Numbered from the stretch's first letter, positions 31,418-40,938 are shown. The stretch: 64,000 bases of DNA from Alteromonadaceae bacterium (GCA_027013165.1 JALUXV010000530.1:62001-126000); one strand, 5' to 3'. Numbers and translations: made by a program. Notes: a model not told the origin generated them from the letters alone.

Positions 31418-31465
31418 CCAAACCGTTGATACATATAAAGATTTGAATTTGTGTTCAATTTAAGG

Positions 31466-31491
31466 CGGCGCAGTGAAAATTGCGCCGTTTT
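31466..31491 (+). terminator. Rho-independent terminator after TonB receptor
   Basis: CGGCGCA-GTGAAAAT-TGCGCCG-TTTT. Confidence 0.7.
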
Positions 31492-31557
31492 CAGTTGCTT
31501 TTTCACCTTAAAAAGCGTTATAAAACGGTAACCTACAAGATTAATGAGAAACCAATC

Positions 31558-32028
31558 GTGCAAATTTCTGGGCCTTTACAATTTAAACTGTATAAAGCGT
31601 CTGGTAACGTTGAAAAAATACGCCATTACGTTAAAAACGGATTGGACCGTGTCACTTTCTATGTAGACAACACCCTTATCGCTATTGAAGAAAATGAACA
31701 AATACCGTTAGAAAATGGCGACGATGTCTTAGTGGTGGGAAACAAGAGTAACAAAGGTGTTATTACTCCCATCATATTTCAAAATAGCACCCGAGATGTC
31801 AGAATTGTTCGTGGAAATATCAAATTAGGGAAGGTAGTTTCTGCACTACTTATCTTGATAGGGTTACTTTATGGTAGTTACGCGGTATACCAAGATGCTT
31901 ATTTGTATACGGCCTTTCCTGTCGTACTTTTCCTCTTTGGTGGTTTTAAGATAATGCGCGGAACCCGACGACTAAAAGCGGCGTTAAGCATTGCCAACCA
32001 ACCTTCTCTTTGTGAGAAAGCCGGATAG
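31558..32028 (+). CDS. Uncharacterised membrane protein
   Basis: ORF 31480-32028 with two C-terminal TM segments; TTG at 31480 lies inside the upstream terminator, so GTG 31558 is one possible start. Confidence 0.5.
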   Translation: MQISGPLQFKLYKASGNVEKIRHYVKNGLDRVTFYVDNTLIAIEENEQIPLENGDDVLVVGNKSNKGVITPIIFQNSTRDVRIVRGNIKLGKVVSALLILIGLLYGSYAVYQDAYLYTAFPVVLFLFGGFKIMRGTRRLKAALSIANQPSLCEKAG

Positions 32029-32031
32029 TAT

Positions 32032-32802
32032 TTATAACGAAGCGCTCACAGCCTGCCACAAAAGACGTAACGCCAGTAAGGTGACAACCCATTTAAACAG
32101 TATTGAGAAGGTATTGGATGATATTTTCTTGAGTACCTTTAAACCAATATAAGTGCCTAAAGCGCCACTGGCAATCATTGCTACGATAAGCCCAGCCCAC
32201 TGAACAAATGAAAATCCTACCGCGGTAAAAACAAATGCTTTTAGACCGTGTTGAAAGGTCATGCAGGTAGCAAAGGTTGCTGTAATTTGCATTTTACTGC
32301 TGTTATTTCTGTGTACAAATGCCGCCACCAATGGACCCGTTGCACCCACAAACATAGACACCAGCGTTGTGAAAAAGCCGGCAATACTCCGTCCTAGCGC
32401 ACTGCTTTCCGTCGCTTTAGGTTTTTGCCCCCATACCAAAAACAAAATAAATCCCGCTACCGCATATTGAATAACCACCAAAGGCAATTGAACAACAATA
32501 AATGAAGCAAGCACGGCCCCTAATAATGCGCCGATACAAAAAAACTTCACCATACTCCAATCACAATACTTGTAGGTCATAAGCGCGCGATTACCATTTG
32601 ACCCGAGCTGCACCAAACCATGTACCGGTATGAGCGCAGAAACCGGCATGGTGCTTGCCATGACAGCAATCAAAAACACACCACCGCCAATGCCTAACGT
32701 TGCCGTAATCAAAGAGGTCAATGCCGACATACCTATCAACAATAACGCAGTAGATGACTCAATAGCACCAGACCCGGTTATCCAATCAAAGAGTAATTCC
32801 AC
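32032..32802 (-). CDS. TSUP (TauE/SafE) family membrane protein
   Basis: TLGIGGGVFLIAVMASTMPVSALIPVHGLVQLGSNGNRA. Confidence 0.85.
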   Translation of the reverse strand: MELLFDWITGSGAIESSTALLLIGMSALTSLITATLGIGGGVFLIAVMASTMPVSALIPVHGLVQLGSNGNRALMTYKYCDWSMVKFFCIGALLGAVLASFIVVQLPLVVIQYAVAGFILFLVWGQKPKATESSALGRSIAGFFTTLVSMFVGATGPLVAAFVHRNNSSKMQITATFATCMTFQHGLKAFVFTAVGFSFVQWAGLIVAMIASGALGTYIGLKVLKKISSNTFSILFKWVVTLLALRLLWQAVSASL

Positions 32803-32832
32803 AAGGTTCCTTAATTAACCATTCATCACGCG

Positions 32833-32890
32833 GTGTCCGCCCACAAAACTTCGGACAGTGCCGGACACAAGGCTGTGTCCGATCGGACAC
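32833..32890. promoter_or_regulatory. Cluster of GTGTCCG/CGGACAC half-sites, candidate enhancer (UAS)
   Basis: Half-sites at 32833, 32852, 32862, 32875 and 32884; GTGTCCGATCGGACAC (32875-32890) is a perfect 16-bp palindrome. Confidence 0.7.
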
Positions 32891-32952
32891 TCGACAATAA
32901 CAACAATAAAAATAAAACAATGAAAATCAATAATTTAAATAAAATAAAAAGC

Positions 32953-32968
32953 TGGCACACAGCCTGCA
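32953..32968 (+). promoter_or_regulatory. Sigma54 (-24/-12) promoter
   Basis: TGGCACACAGCCTGCA; GG and GC dinucleotides separated by 10 nt, about 1 mismatch to TGGCACRNNNNTTGCA. Confidence 0.75.
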
Positions 32969-33093
32969 AATTGATAAAAGCGCTCTCTGCGATTTAAGCA
33001 AGTGTACGCTCATACGAAGCATTGAGCCATTACGAACACTTATGTTCATTACAGCAAGCCAACTAGTTTAGAAAGAATATTAAGGACATTGAG

Positions 33094-34368
33094 ATGATAG
33101 CCAACACTTCTGGACAAGACGAACAAATAGTCGCGAAGCGCTCACCTTGGGTGAAGAATGGCATTATCGTACTCATCATAGTTACTATTTGCATTGTGTT
33201 CTTGTGGCCTTCGTTTACATCGTGGAGAGACGGCGTTAAACGAGTAGATATGAGTAAAGTGGTTACTGCTGAAGTTGTTCGTGGCGACCTTATTCGCGAT
33301 ATTGCGGTGTCGGGTAAATTAGTGGCAGCAAATGCACCACAACTCTACAGCACAGAAAGCGGAATAGTGACCTTACATGTAAAGCCCGGCGACCAAGTCA
33401 TGCTGAATGACGCAGTGGCTAGTATTGCTAGCCCAGAGCTAAATGCACTACTTCAGCAACAGCGCGCACGTATAACGCAAATGGAAATCGACGCTAAACG
33501 CGGCTTGTTGGCAGATAAAGAAACCGAACTCGCGCTTGAAGGAGCCTTAGGTACTGCGCTGGTGGCGTTAAATGCAGCAAAGCGTGAGAAACAACGAGCA
33601 GATCTAAGTTTTGAGAAACAGGTTATTAGCCAAGTAGAATGGGCCGAAGCGCAAGACTCACTACAAGAAGCACAACTGCTTTACTCTCACGCCAAAGATA
33701 ACGTTGACCTTACTCGTGAAAGGCTTCTTTTTGAGCAACAAATACGCGCCAATGCCGTTAACGCTGAAAAGCTTGTGCTTGCCGAACTTGAGCGCCGCCA
33801 ACACTCACTTATCATTCGCTCTCCAGTTGATGGCGTAGTGGGTAATTGGCTGGTTGCGCAAAAAGAAAATGTTGCTTCATCAAAGGCATTGATGACTGTG
33901 GTCGACCTTTCACAATACGAAGCTGAGCTCACGGTTCCAGAATTTTATGCCGACGAATTGCAAGTGAGCTTACCGGTAAGCATTACCTTGTCGGGTCAAA
34001 CGATCAACGCGCAAATAGCATCAGTGTCTCCAGAAATTGAAAACAACCAGGTGGTTGTGCGTGCTCACCTAATCGACACCCCCGCTAATTTACGACTGCG
34101 CCAAAATCAGCGCCTTAACGCTCGCATTGCGTTTGAAAGCAAAGAAGATGTTTTGATGGTAAAGCGAGGTGCCTTCTTACAGTTTGAAAACGGTACACAG
34201 GCTTATCGGTTGAACGACGATGGCCGTGTGTACAAACACCCAATTACTACCGGTGTAAGCAGCGTTGAATACGTTGAAATTACGCAAGGTTTAGCAGCAG
34301 GCGACCACATCATAGTGTCTGCCTACGACGAATTTAATCAAGCAGACGTTTTGCAGCTTACTCAATAA
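33094..34368 (+). CDS. HlyD/MacA-type periplasmic adaptor protein
   Basis: One N-terminal TM, coiled coil, lipoyl-like and beta-barrel regions. Confidence 0.85.
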   Translation: MIANTSGQDEQIVAKRSPWVKNGIIVLIIVTICIVFLWPSFTSWRDGVKRVDMSKVVTAEVVRGDLIRDIAVSGKLVAANAPQLYSTESGIVTLHVKPGDQVMLNDAVASIASPELNALLQQQRARITQMEIDAKRGLLADKETELALEGALGTALVALNAAKREKQRADLSFEKQVISQVEWAEAQDSLQEAQLLYSHAKDNVDLTRERLLFEQQIRANAVNAEKLVLAELERRQHSLIIRSPVDGVVGNWLVAQKENVASSKALMTVVDLSQYEAELTVPEFYADELQVSLPVSITLSGQTINAQIASVSPEIENNQVVVRAHLIDTPANLRLRQNQRLNARIAFESKEDVLMVKRGAFLQFENGTQAYRLNDDGRVYKHPITTGVSSVEYVEITQGLAAGDHIIVSAYDEFNQADVLQLTQ

Positions 34369-34402
34369 TTTATCGCGTCTGAGAATCTACAAGGAAAAGA
34401 TC

Positions 34403-35116
34403 ATGCTTAACATGAACAACGTTAGTCGAATATACGAAACAGGTACGGTAAGAACACATGCGCTGCGCAACTTCAGTTTAGACGTGCAAGAAGGTGAATT
34501 TGTCGCGGTAACCGGGCCTTCTGGGTCAGGAAAATCGACCTTTTTGAATATAGCGGGGCTACTCGACAGTTTTCAACAAGGGCAATACACCCTTGATGGC
34601 GTCAATATTCAAGGGCTTGGTGACAACGCGCTTTCTAGCCTACGCAACGAAAAAATTGGTTTTATCTTCCAAAATTACAATCTGATCCCCGACTTTTCAT
34701 TGTATGACAACATTGACATGCCACTTCGCTATCGCGGTTTTTCTGCCAAAGACCGCAAATACCGCATTGAAAAATCACTAGAGCGCGTTGGCCTTATTGC
34801 CCGAAAAGACTATTACCCAAAGCAGTTATCAGGCGGCCAGCAACAGCGGGTAGCCATTGCTCGCGCGTTGGCGGGTGAACCTAAAATTCTTTTAGCAGAT
34901 GAACCCACCGGAAACTTAGATTCATTGATGGCAAGTCAGGTAATGACATTACTGGAAGAACTTAACAGCGAAGGTGCAACAATCATCATGGTAACGCACG
35001 ACCCTGATCAAGCTCGCGCGGTAAAACGCAACGTGCAAATTATTGATGGCGAGGTGTCTGATTTTAGTATTTATGCGCCGTCGCAAAACCTTGCACCTGT
35101 TGAAGCAAGCGCATAA
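34403..35116 (+). CDS. MacB/LolD-type ABC ATPase
   Basis: GPSGSGKST, QLSGGQQQRVAIARAL, LLADEPTGNLDS. Confidence 0.93.
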   Translation: MLNMNNVSRIYETGTVRTHALRNFSLDVQEGEFVAVTGPSGSGKSTFLNIAGLLDSFQQGQYTLDGVNIQGLGDNALSSLRNEKIGFIFQNYNLIPDFSLYDNIDMPLRYRGFSAKDRKYRIEKSLERVGLIARKDYYPKQLSGGQQQRVAIARALAGEPKILLADEPTGNLDSLMASQVMTLLEELNSEGATIIMVTHDPDQARAVKRNVQIIDGEVSDFSIYAPSQNLAPVEASA

Positions 35117-35125
35117 GGAATTGTC

Positions 35126-36412
35126 ATGTTTCAATATTATCTTCAGCTCAGTATTAAAAATCTCAAGCGATTTCCAACCCTATATGGATTGGTTACATTA
35201 ACCCTCGCCATTGGTGTAGGTGTATTTACTGCAAACCTTGCCATTTTGAATACGATGGCAAGCGACCCTATTCCTGAAAAAAGTGCGCAGCTTTTTCATA
35301 TCAGCATAAATACTTGGCCGGTGGAAACGAACCGCGACCCCATCACGGACATTATGCGCTATTCAGACGGTATGGCATTAAAGCAGGGAGAATTCGCTGA
35401 TAGCATGGTGCTTCACTACCGCTCCCACGCCTATATTCGCGATGCCGAATCAAATAGTCTAACCCGCTTTTCCAGCGCTGTTCGCGCATCATCACATCAA
35501 TTTCTAACCATGGTTAACGCACCATTCAAATACGGTAGTAGCTACACCGATGATCACAGTCGCAACGTGGTGCTGGGTGCACAAATGAACCAAACCTTAT
35601 TTGCTGGCGAAAACAGTGTAGGTAAAACTTTAGAGGTCAACGGCGAACTGTTCACAATTGTTGGTGTACTAGACGAATGGCCCCTTCGCCCTATGTTTTA
35701 TCACGTACACGAAGGGCTAGAATTTCGCGGCACAGAAGACTTATTCATTCCCATTGAAACCGCATTAGACAGTGACTTAGCAGCATCAGTCAGAACCGTG
35801 TCTACCGATAATTTTGACACTATGGCTGAAACCAGAGATAGAGGTGTTTATTACTTGCAAGGTTGGGTAGAACTTACCAACGAGGCACAAAAACAACGCT
35901 TTATATCCGCTATGCAGGGTCACTCTCATTCGCTGAAAGAAGCCGGTCAGTTTCCCAATGAAATCATTACCCAACTGCATGACGTGAACGAATGGTTAGC
36001 ACACAACGAAGTGGTTGATAACCGTGTGGCAGCCTTTGCCATCGCAACGAGTTTGTTCTTGGTGGTGTGTATTTTTAACGCCAGTAGTTTGCTGCTTGCT
36101 CGCTACAGTGCCACTAACTTTGATACGGCGCTAAAGCGTGCCTTAGGAGTAAGTAAACAACAGTTGCTCATGCAAGGCATAGTAGAAGGTGCGTTTACTG
36201 GGGTTATCTCTGGCTTAATTTCTTTGCTGCTTGCTTACGTATTCTTGCACATATCGGTAATGCTTCTGCCCAATCTAGAATACGTAGCGGTGATGGGAAT
36301 GGACATGCTCATATTGGGCTTTCTCTTAGCGCTTATTACTACTCTGCTCAGCTCGCTGTACCCCGTTGTACGCTCTCGTACCGTTGCCATTTCAACAGAA
36401 TTAAAAGGATAG
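35126..36412 (+). CDS. FtsX/MacB-type ABC permease
   Basis: N-terminal TM, periplasmic domain, three C-terminal TMs (DTALKRALGVSKQQL). Confidence 0.85.
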   Translation: MFQYYLQLSIKNLKRFPTLYGLVTLTLAIGVGVFTANLAILNTMASDPIPEKSAQLFHISINTWPVETNRDPITDIMRYSDGMALKQGEFADSMVLHYRSHAYIRDAESNSLTRFSSAVRASSHQFLTMVNAPFKYGSSYTDDHSRNVVLGAQMNQTLFAGENSVGKTLEVNGELFTIVGVLDEWPLRPMFYHVHEGLEFRGTEDLFIPIETALDSDLAASVRTVSTDNFDTMAETRDRGVYYLQGWVELTNEAQKQRFISAMQGHSHSLKEAGQFPNEIITQLHDVNEWLAHNEVVDNRVAAFAIATSLFLVVCIFNASSLLLARYSATNFDTALKRALGVSKQQLLMQGIVEGAFTGVISGLISLLLAYVFLHISVMLLPNLEYVAVMGMDMLILGFLLALITTLLSSLYPVVRSRTVAISTELKG

Positions 36413-36416
36413 AATC

Positions 36417-37628
36417 GTGAATATTAAAGCTTTATTGAAGTCACTCCTTTTACGTCGTTTCACCTCTAGCCTACTTGTGCTTCAGCTCGCACTCACTCTT
36501 GGGCTCATCGTCAACAGTGTAGTGTTGGCGTTAGATGCACGGGAGAAGCTGCTTCAACCCACGGGTTTACCACTGGAAAAACTGCTTGTGCTGGAATCAT
36601 GGCCTACCTCTGGTGCCTATAAAGACAGCGACTACTATCGCTCTATCTTAGATGAAGACTTGCTTAAGCTGTCGCAGCTTGATGGAGTAAACGCTGTATC
36701 GCCACAAATTCAGGTACCCATTCAAAATGGCGGCTGGAATATGAATATGGAAGATATAGATACCCCACCAGATGCAGAGCTAGAACGCTTGTTGAACTAT
36801 GTCGCCGTTTATTACTCCACCCCTGATATATTCAACACTTTTGAACTTGAGCTTGTTGATGGTAGAAAGTTGACGTGGGATGACGAAATTACCGATCAAA
36901 CAGGTAGTGAGCGAAACATTGTGATTAGTGAGTCTTTAGCAAATACTTTGTACCCTGACGGAGCTGTAGGGCGAATCACCAATCGCGGGCGTGTAGTGGG
37001 GGTAGTTAAAGACTTCATCAACAACCCGTTTCTTGACCCTAAGAAACAGTTTTTCTTCTTTGCCATTGGGCCGGTAACCAATAGTTCATTTACTCAGTAT
37101 TATGTATTAAATGTAGATCCTGCGAAAATGGATGCGGTTAGACACGCAGCCAAAGACACTATATTAGGTGTACAAGCAGAACGTGATATCTCAAGTGTTT
37201 ACACATTTGCAGAACATCACACTGAGTTTTTCGAGCAAGACACTGGGCTTGCTGGCCTATTCGCCATGCTATGTATGTTGATGCTAGTGATCTCTGCTAT
37301 TAGTAGTTTTGCCCACGCGCAATTTCACATTACTCGCCAGAAAAAGCTGATAGGTATTCGTCGCGCATTGGGGGCAAAAAAGCGAGATGTATTGCTTTAT
37401 GTACTTAGCGAAAACTGGCTTGTGACTCTACTTGGTGCAGTCATTGGAATGGGCTTCATTGTTGGCTTTAACATGTTGCTGGGTGAGCAGATTGACATCA
37501 GCCAACCTTCTATAGCACTTGTGGCTTTGTCAGTGTTTATCGTATTTGCTTCTGGCACCATAGCAACATGGTTCCCTGCATGGCGTACGAGTATGATTCC
37601 ACCGGTCATCGCCACCCGCACAGTTTAA
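36417..37628 (+). CDS. FtsX/MacB-type ABC permease (second)
   Basis: IGIRRALGAKKRDVLLYVLSENWLVTLLGAVIGM. Confidence 0.87.
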   Translation: MNIKALLKSLLLRRFTSSLLVLQLALTLGLIVNSVVLALDAREKLLQPTGLPLEKLLVLESWPTSGAYKDSDYYRSILDEDLLKLSQLDGVNAVSPQIQVPIQNGGWNMNMEDIDTPPDAELERLLNYVAVYYSTPDIFNTFELELVDGRKLTWDDEITDQTGSERNIVISESLANTLYPDGAVGRITNRGRVVGVVKDFINNPFLDPKKQFFFFAIGPVTNSSFTQYYVLNVDPAKMDAVRHAAKDTILGVQAERDISSVYTFAEHHTEFFEQDTGLAGLFAMLCMLMLVISAISSFAHAQFHITRQKKLIGIRRALGAKKRDVLLYVLSENWLVTLLGAVIGMGFIVGFNMLLGEQIDISQPSIALVALSVFIVFASGTIATWFPAWRTSMIPPVIATRTV

Positions 37629-37649
37629 ACACTTTGTAGCAGAATTATC

Positions 37650-37690
37650 CTTTCGCCCCAACTGCAATAACAGGTAGGATGGGGCGAAAG
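37650..37690 (+). other. Intra-operonic hairpin between second permease and response regulator
   Basis: CTTTCGCCCCA / TGGGGCGAAAG, 11-bp perfect inverted repeat, 19-nt loop, no U tract. Confidence 0.6.
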
Positions 37691-37725
37691 CGTTAGCTGA
37701 ATAATAAAGCGCACATGGAGAGAAA

Positions 37726-38988
37726 ATGGCACGCGTATTAGTCGTAGACGATAACCCCGATGTTTTAGATGCATTGGATTTGCTATTGGGGTTACACGGT
37801 CACACATTGGTGCTGGCGAGCACACTTAAAGATGCCATTATGGCTGTTCAACACAAACAGATCGACCTTGTGATTCAAGACATGAACTTCACTGAAGATC
37901 TTACTTCGGGTAATGAAGGTAAATCGCTGTTTTATAAATTAAAGGAAGTGAATCCGAACTTACCTATCGTGCTAATTACCGCATGGACACACCTAGACAC
38001 CGCCATAGAACTTGTCAAAGCAGGTGCCGTAGATTATCTCCCCAAACCTTGGGACGATGAAAAGTTACTCAGCTTAATTAATAAGTATGCTAATTCTACC
38101 CTAGAACCCCAAAGCAAAACCTCACTCATATACACTAGCGCGATAATGGGTCAATTGATAGGTCAGGCACAGCGAGTGGCTAGTGCCGACATCAATGTGA
38201 TGATTACCGGCGAAAACGGGTGCGGTAAGGAAGTATTGGCTGATTATATTCACCAACACTCAACTCGACAAAGTGCACCATTCGTAAAAGTAAACATTGG
38301 TGCTATTCCACCAGATTTGATGGAGGCTGAGCTTTTCGGTGCAGAAAAAGGCGCGTTTACTGGCGCAAATTCCCAGCGTATTGGTCGCTTTGAAGCCGCC
38401 GATGATGGAACATTATTCTTAGACGAAATCGGTAACTTGTCTTTAAGTGGGCAAATGAAATTATTGCGGGTACTGCAAACCGGTGAATTTGAAAAACTTG
38501 GCGCGAATACCACACAAAAAGTAAATGTAAGAGTACTGTGTGCGACCAACGCTGACCTACCGGCTATGGTTAAAGCCGGCAGCTTTCGAGAAGATTTATG
38601 GTTTCGATTAAATGTAGTTGAGCTTCATTTACCGCCATTGCGTGAACGAAAAGACGACATAGCGCCACTCGCCAAGTACTTTCTACATCCCGAATTCTCT
38701 TTGAGTGATGATGCGCTGAGTTTTCTCCAACAACAATCCTGGCCGGGCAATGTCCGTGAACTGCAAAACGCCTGTGAACGGGCCAAAGTATTCTCTTCGT
38801 CTCAGGTACTATCTCCAGCAGATTTCCAACTTGAAGCTTCGGTAGCTATTAATGAAAAGGCTCAGATTGAAGCTGCACTTAAAGCTCACAAAGGTGTTAT
38901 TAAACAAACTGCACTAGCACTAGGTCTGAGCAGACAAGCCCTTTATCGCCGCATTGAAAAATACAAGATTGATGTAGAGAATGAATAA
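37726..38988 (+). CDS. NtrC-family sigma54-dependent response regulator
   Basis: Receiver domain, GENGCGKE Walker A, GAFTGA loop, Fis-type HTH C-terminus. Confidence 0.96.
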   Translation: MARVLVVDDNPDVLDALDLLLGLHGHTLVLASTLKDAIMAVQHKQIDLVIQDMNFTEDLTSGNEGKSLFYKLKEVNPNLPIVLITAWTHLDTAIELVKAGAVDYLPKPWDDEKLLSLINKYANSTLEPQSKTSLIYTSAIMGQLIGQAQRVASADINVMITGENGCGKEVLADYIHQHSTRQSAPFVKVNIGAIPPDLMEAELFGAEKGAFTGANSQRIGRFEAADDGTLFLDEIGNLSLSGQMKLLRVLQTGEFEKLGANTTQKVNVRVLCATNADLPAMVKAGSFREDLWFRLNVVELHLPPLRERKDDIAPLAKYFLHPEFSLSDDALSFLQQQSWPGNVRELQNACERAKVFSSSQVLSPADFQLEASVAINEKAQIEAALKAHKGVIKQTALALGLSRQALYRRIEKYKIDVENE

Positions 38989-40284
38989 ATGGCACTAGTA
39001 ACACTGATTGTTTTTAATCTTGTATGGGTACTTGGGCTTGTTTGGGCGTGGCAAAAACATATTGTGCTTTTCTTGTTATTACTCGCAGCGGGAGTTGTCG
39101 CGTCAGCCTTGTTTTTACGACGAACTATGCTGCAACAGGCGTCTACATTAGACTTATTAGAAGACGGCTTACTCCACATGTTGGACAATAACTTTGCCAT
39201 AAGTTTGCCTTCAAAAAACGGCAAACAGTCTGCCCAAATACTCTCTTTGTTTAATCAAGTTACCGACAAACTTCGCGTAGAGCGTCAGCACATTTTCCAA
39301 CGAGAATTGCTGCTTGATAAGGTGGTGAATGAATCAAACGTAGTTACCGTGCTCGTTAATCACAACGACACTATTGTTTTCGCCAATCACGCCGCAAAGC
39401 AATGGTTCGAACCAAACTCCACAGCCATGATAGGTGCCGATTGGACACCACTATTTAAAGAAATTACACCGCTTTTTTATCAGCAGCTGAGTGAGCAAGG
39501 CAGTGCCATATGTACGGTAGAAATGGGAGACGCTCGTTCTCAATCCTGGCATGTGAGTCGTTCGCCGTTAAAACTCAATGGTGCTTCCCATACCTTGTAT
39601 TTATTCAAACCCATGACCGAAGCGCTGAACAAACAAGAGCTGGAGATTTGGAAAAAAGCCATACGGGTGATAAGTCACGAGTTGAACAACTCTATCGCAC
39701 CGATCAGCTCTTTGTGTCATAGCGGGCGTTTATTGTCCCAACCCAATGCACTTGAGTACGATGCAGAAAAACTAGAGCGAGTATTTAATGGCATATCACG
39801 GCGGGTCAATCACCTAAACGACTTTGTAAAAAGTTATGGAAAGCTCGCCAAATTAGGCTCCCCCGATAAAGAACAAGTTAACACGCTTGAACTGCTGCAA
39901 GATGTACAACTACTTTACCAGTGTGCTTTGCACGCACCTGATCATTTGCCTCTATTGAATATCGACAAGGCGCAAGTTGAACAAGCACTCATCAACTTAG
40001 TTAAGAATGCCAACGACGCCGCCAGTGCGCCATCCGCCGTTACCATAACAGCAAACGTTCTGCCGACTATGGTGATGATTAGTGTGGAAGACGACGGAAA
40101 AGGCATTCCCGATGATGTTATTCATCAAGTAATGTTGCCTTTTTTCAGTACCAAACAAGGCGGCACAGGGGTTGGACTCGCCATATGTAAAAATGTTGCC
40201 GAAGCCCACAGTGGAAGCCTCACCTTGCGTAACAAGGAAGATGGCGGCCTGATTGCCAGCTTGTCGTTACCCTTGGATAACTAA
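38989..40284 (+). CDS. Sensor histidine kinase
   Basis: Two N-terminal TMs, PAS, ISHELNNSIAPISS H-box, GGTGVGLAICKNVAEAHSG. Confidence 0.93.
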   Translation: MALVTLIVFNLVWVLGLVWAWQKHIVLFLLLLAAGVVASALFLRRTMLQQASTLDLLEDGLLHMLDNNFAISLPSKNGKQSAQILSLFNQVTDKLRVERQHIFQRELLLDKVVNESNVVTVLVNHNDTIVFANHAAKQWFEPNSTAMIGADWTPLFKEITPLFYQQLSEQGSAICTVEMGDARSQSWHVSRSPLKLNGASHTLYLFKPMTEALNKQELEIWKKAIRVISHELNNSIAPISSLCHSGRLLSQPNALEYDAEKLERVFNGISRRVNHLNDFVKSYGKLAKLGSPDKEQVNTLELLQDVQLLYQCALHAPDHLPLLNIDKAQVEQALINLVKNANDAASAPSAVTITANVLPTMVMISVEDDGKGIPDDVIHQVMLPFFSTKQGGTGVGLAICKNVAEAHSGSLTLRNKEDGGLIASLSLPLDN

Positions 40285-40379
40285 CCGTGTAAAAACTGTT
40301 GACTTTGCTACGCGCCAGATCAACACTGACGCTGTTAAATTACACATAAACACAGGTTTCAAAAAGGTATAACTACGCC

Positions 40380-40451
40380 ATGCGCTTAGTCAATTGCAAC
40401 CCGATCACTATTCTGATTCTCGTCATTATTAGGCAATGGCGGGTGTGCTAG
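40380..40451 (+). CDS. Putative branched-chain amino acid attenuator leader peptide (23 aa)
   Basis: ATG...TAG encodes MRLVNCNPITILILVIIRQWRVC with an ITILILVII run, followed by overlapping antiterminator and terminator. Confidence 0.7.
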   Translation: MRLVNCNPITILILVIIRQWRVC

Positions 40452-40481
40452 TGTGTAACTAAAGAATCACTAAAACCCGCC
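40438..40481 (+). promoter_or_regulatory. Antiterminator pairing of the attenuator
   Basis: GGCGGGT (40438-40444) complements ACCCGCC (40475-40481), the ascending arm of the terminator. Confidence 0.65.
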
Positions 40482-40499
40482 GCAACGGCGGGTTTTTTT
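40472..40499 (+). terminator. Rho-independent attenuator terminator
   Basis: AAAACCCGCCG-CAA-CGGCGGGTTTTTTT. Confidence 0.85.
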
Positions 40500-40539
40500 A
40501 TGCAATGTCGTTGCGGTAATTTAAAAGAGAATAATCACA

Positions 40540-40938
40540 ATGACAGACACCATCACCCAATTGTTGGCAAAATTACATACAGCCGTAAACAGTGGCGACA
40601 GCCAAGCCGTTGATAGCTGCTATGCCGAAAATGCAAAAGTTGTTGCCTCGCCTTTAGCCCAGTCTCAGCACCATCCCCATGACTGCGTGCGCGCGCTGCA
40701 AGACTTTCAACGCAAATTTATGCCTCAGCATAATGTTACCCAAGGCGATGAAATTGTTATCGAAGCGGGAGATATTGCACTAGTCATCACTAAACTCTAT
40801 CTAGTGCCTAAAGCAACCCCGGATGCACTGCCGTGTGAGCCTAAAAAAGCCGTGTATGTGATGCAACGGCAAAGTACTGGTGAGTGGCGCTGCATCATCG
40901 ATAACTTTTTTGGTACAGACTTGCTCGACTTTGCCTAA
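40540..40938 (+). CDS. SnoaL-like / DUF4440-type NTF2-fold protein
   Basis: 132 aa; LLAKLHTAVNSGDSQAVDSCYAENAKVVASPLAQ and C-terminal GEWRCIIDNFFGTD. Confidence 0.75.
   Translation: MTDTITQLLAKLHTAVNSGDSQAVDSCYAENAKVVASPLAQSQHHPHDCVRALQDFQRKFMPQHNVTQGDEIVIEAGDIALVITKLYLVPKATPDALPCEPKKAVYVMQRQSTGEWRCIIDNFFGTDLLDFA

Noticed and set aside
32833-32890. Repeated GTGTCCG/CGGACAC as a possible CRISPR or transposon end
   Set aside because: Half-sites are only 7 nt, alternate in orientation, and sit just upstream of a sigma54 promoter; an enhancer is the simpler explanation.
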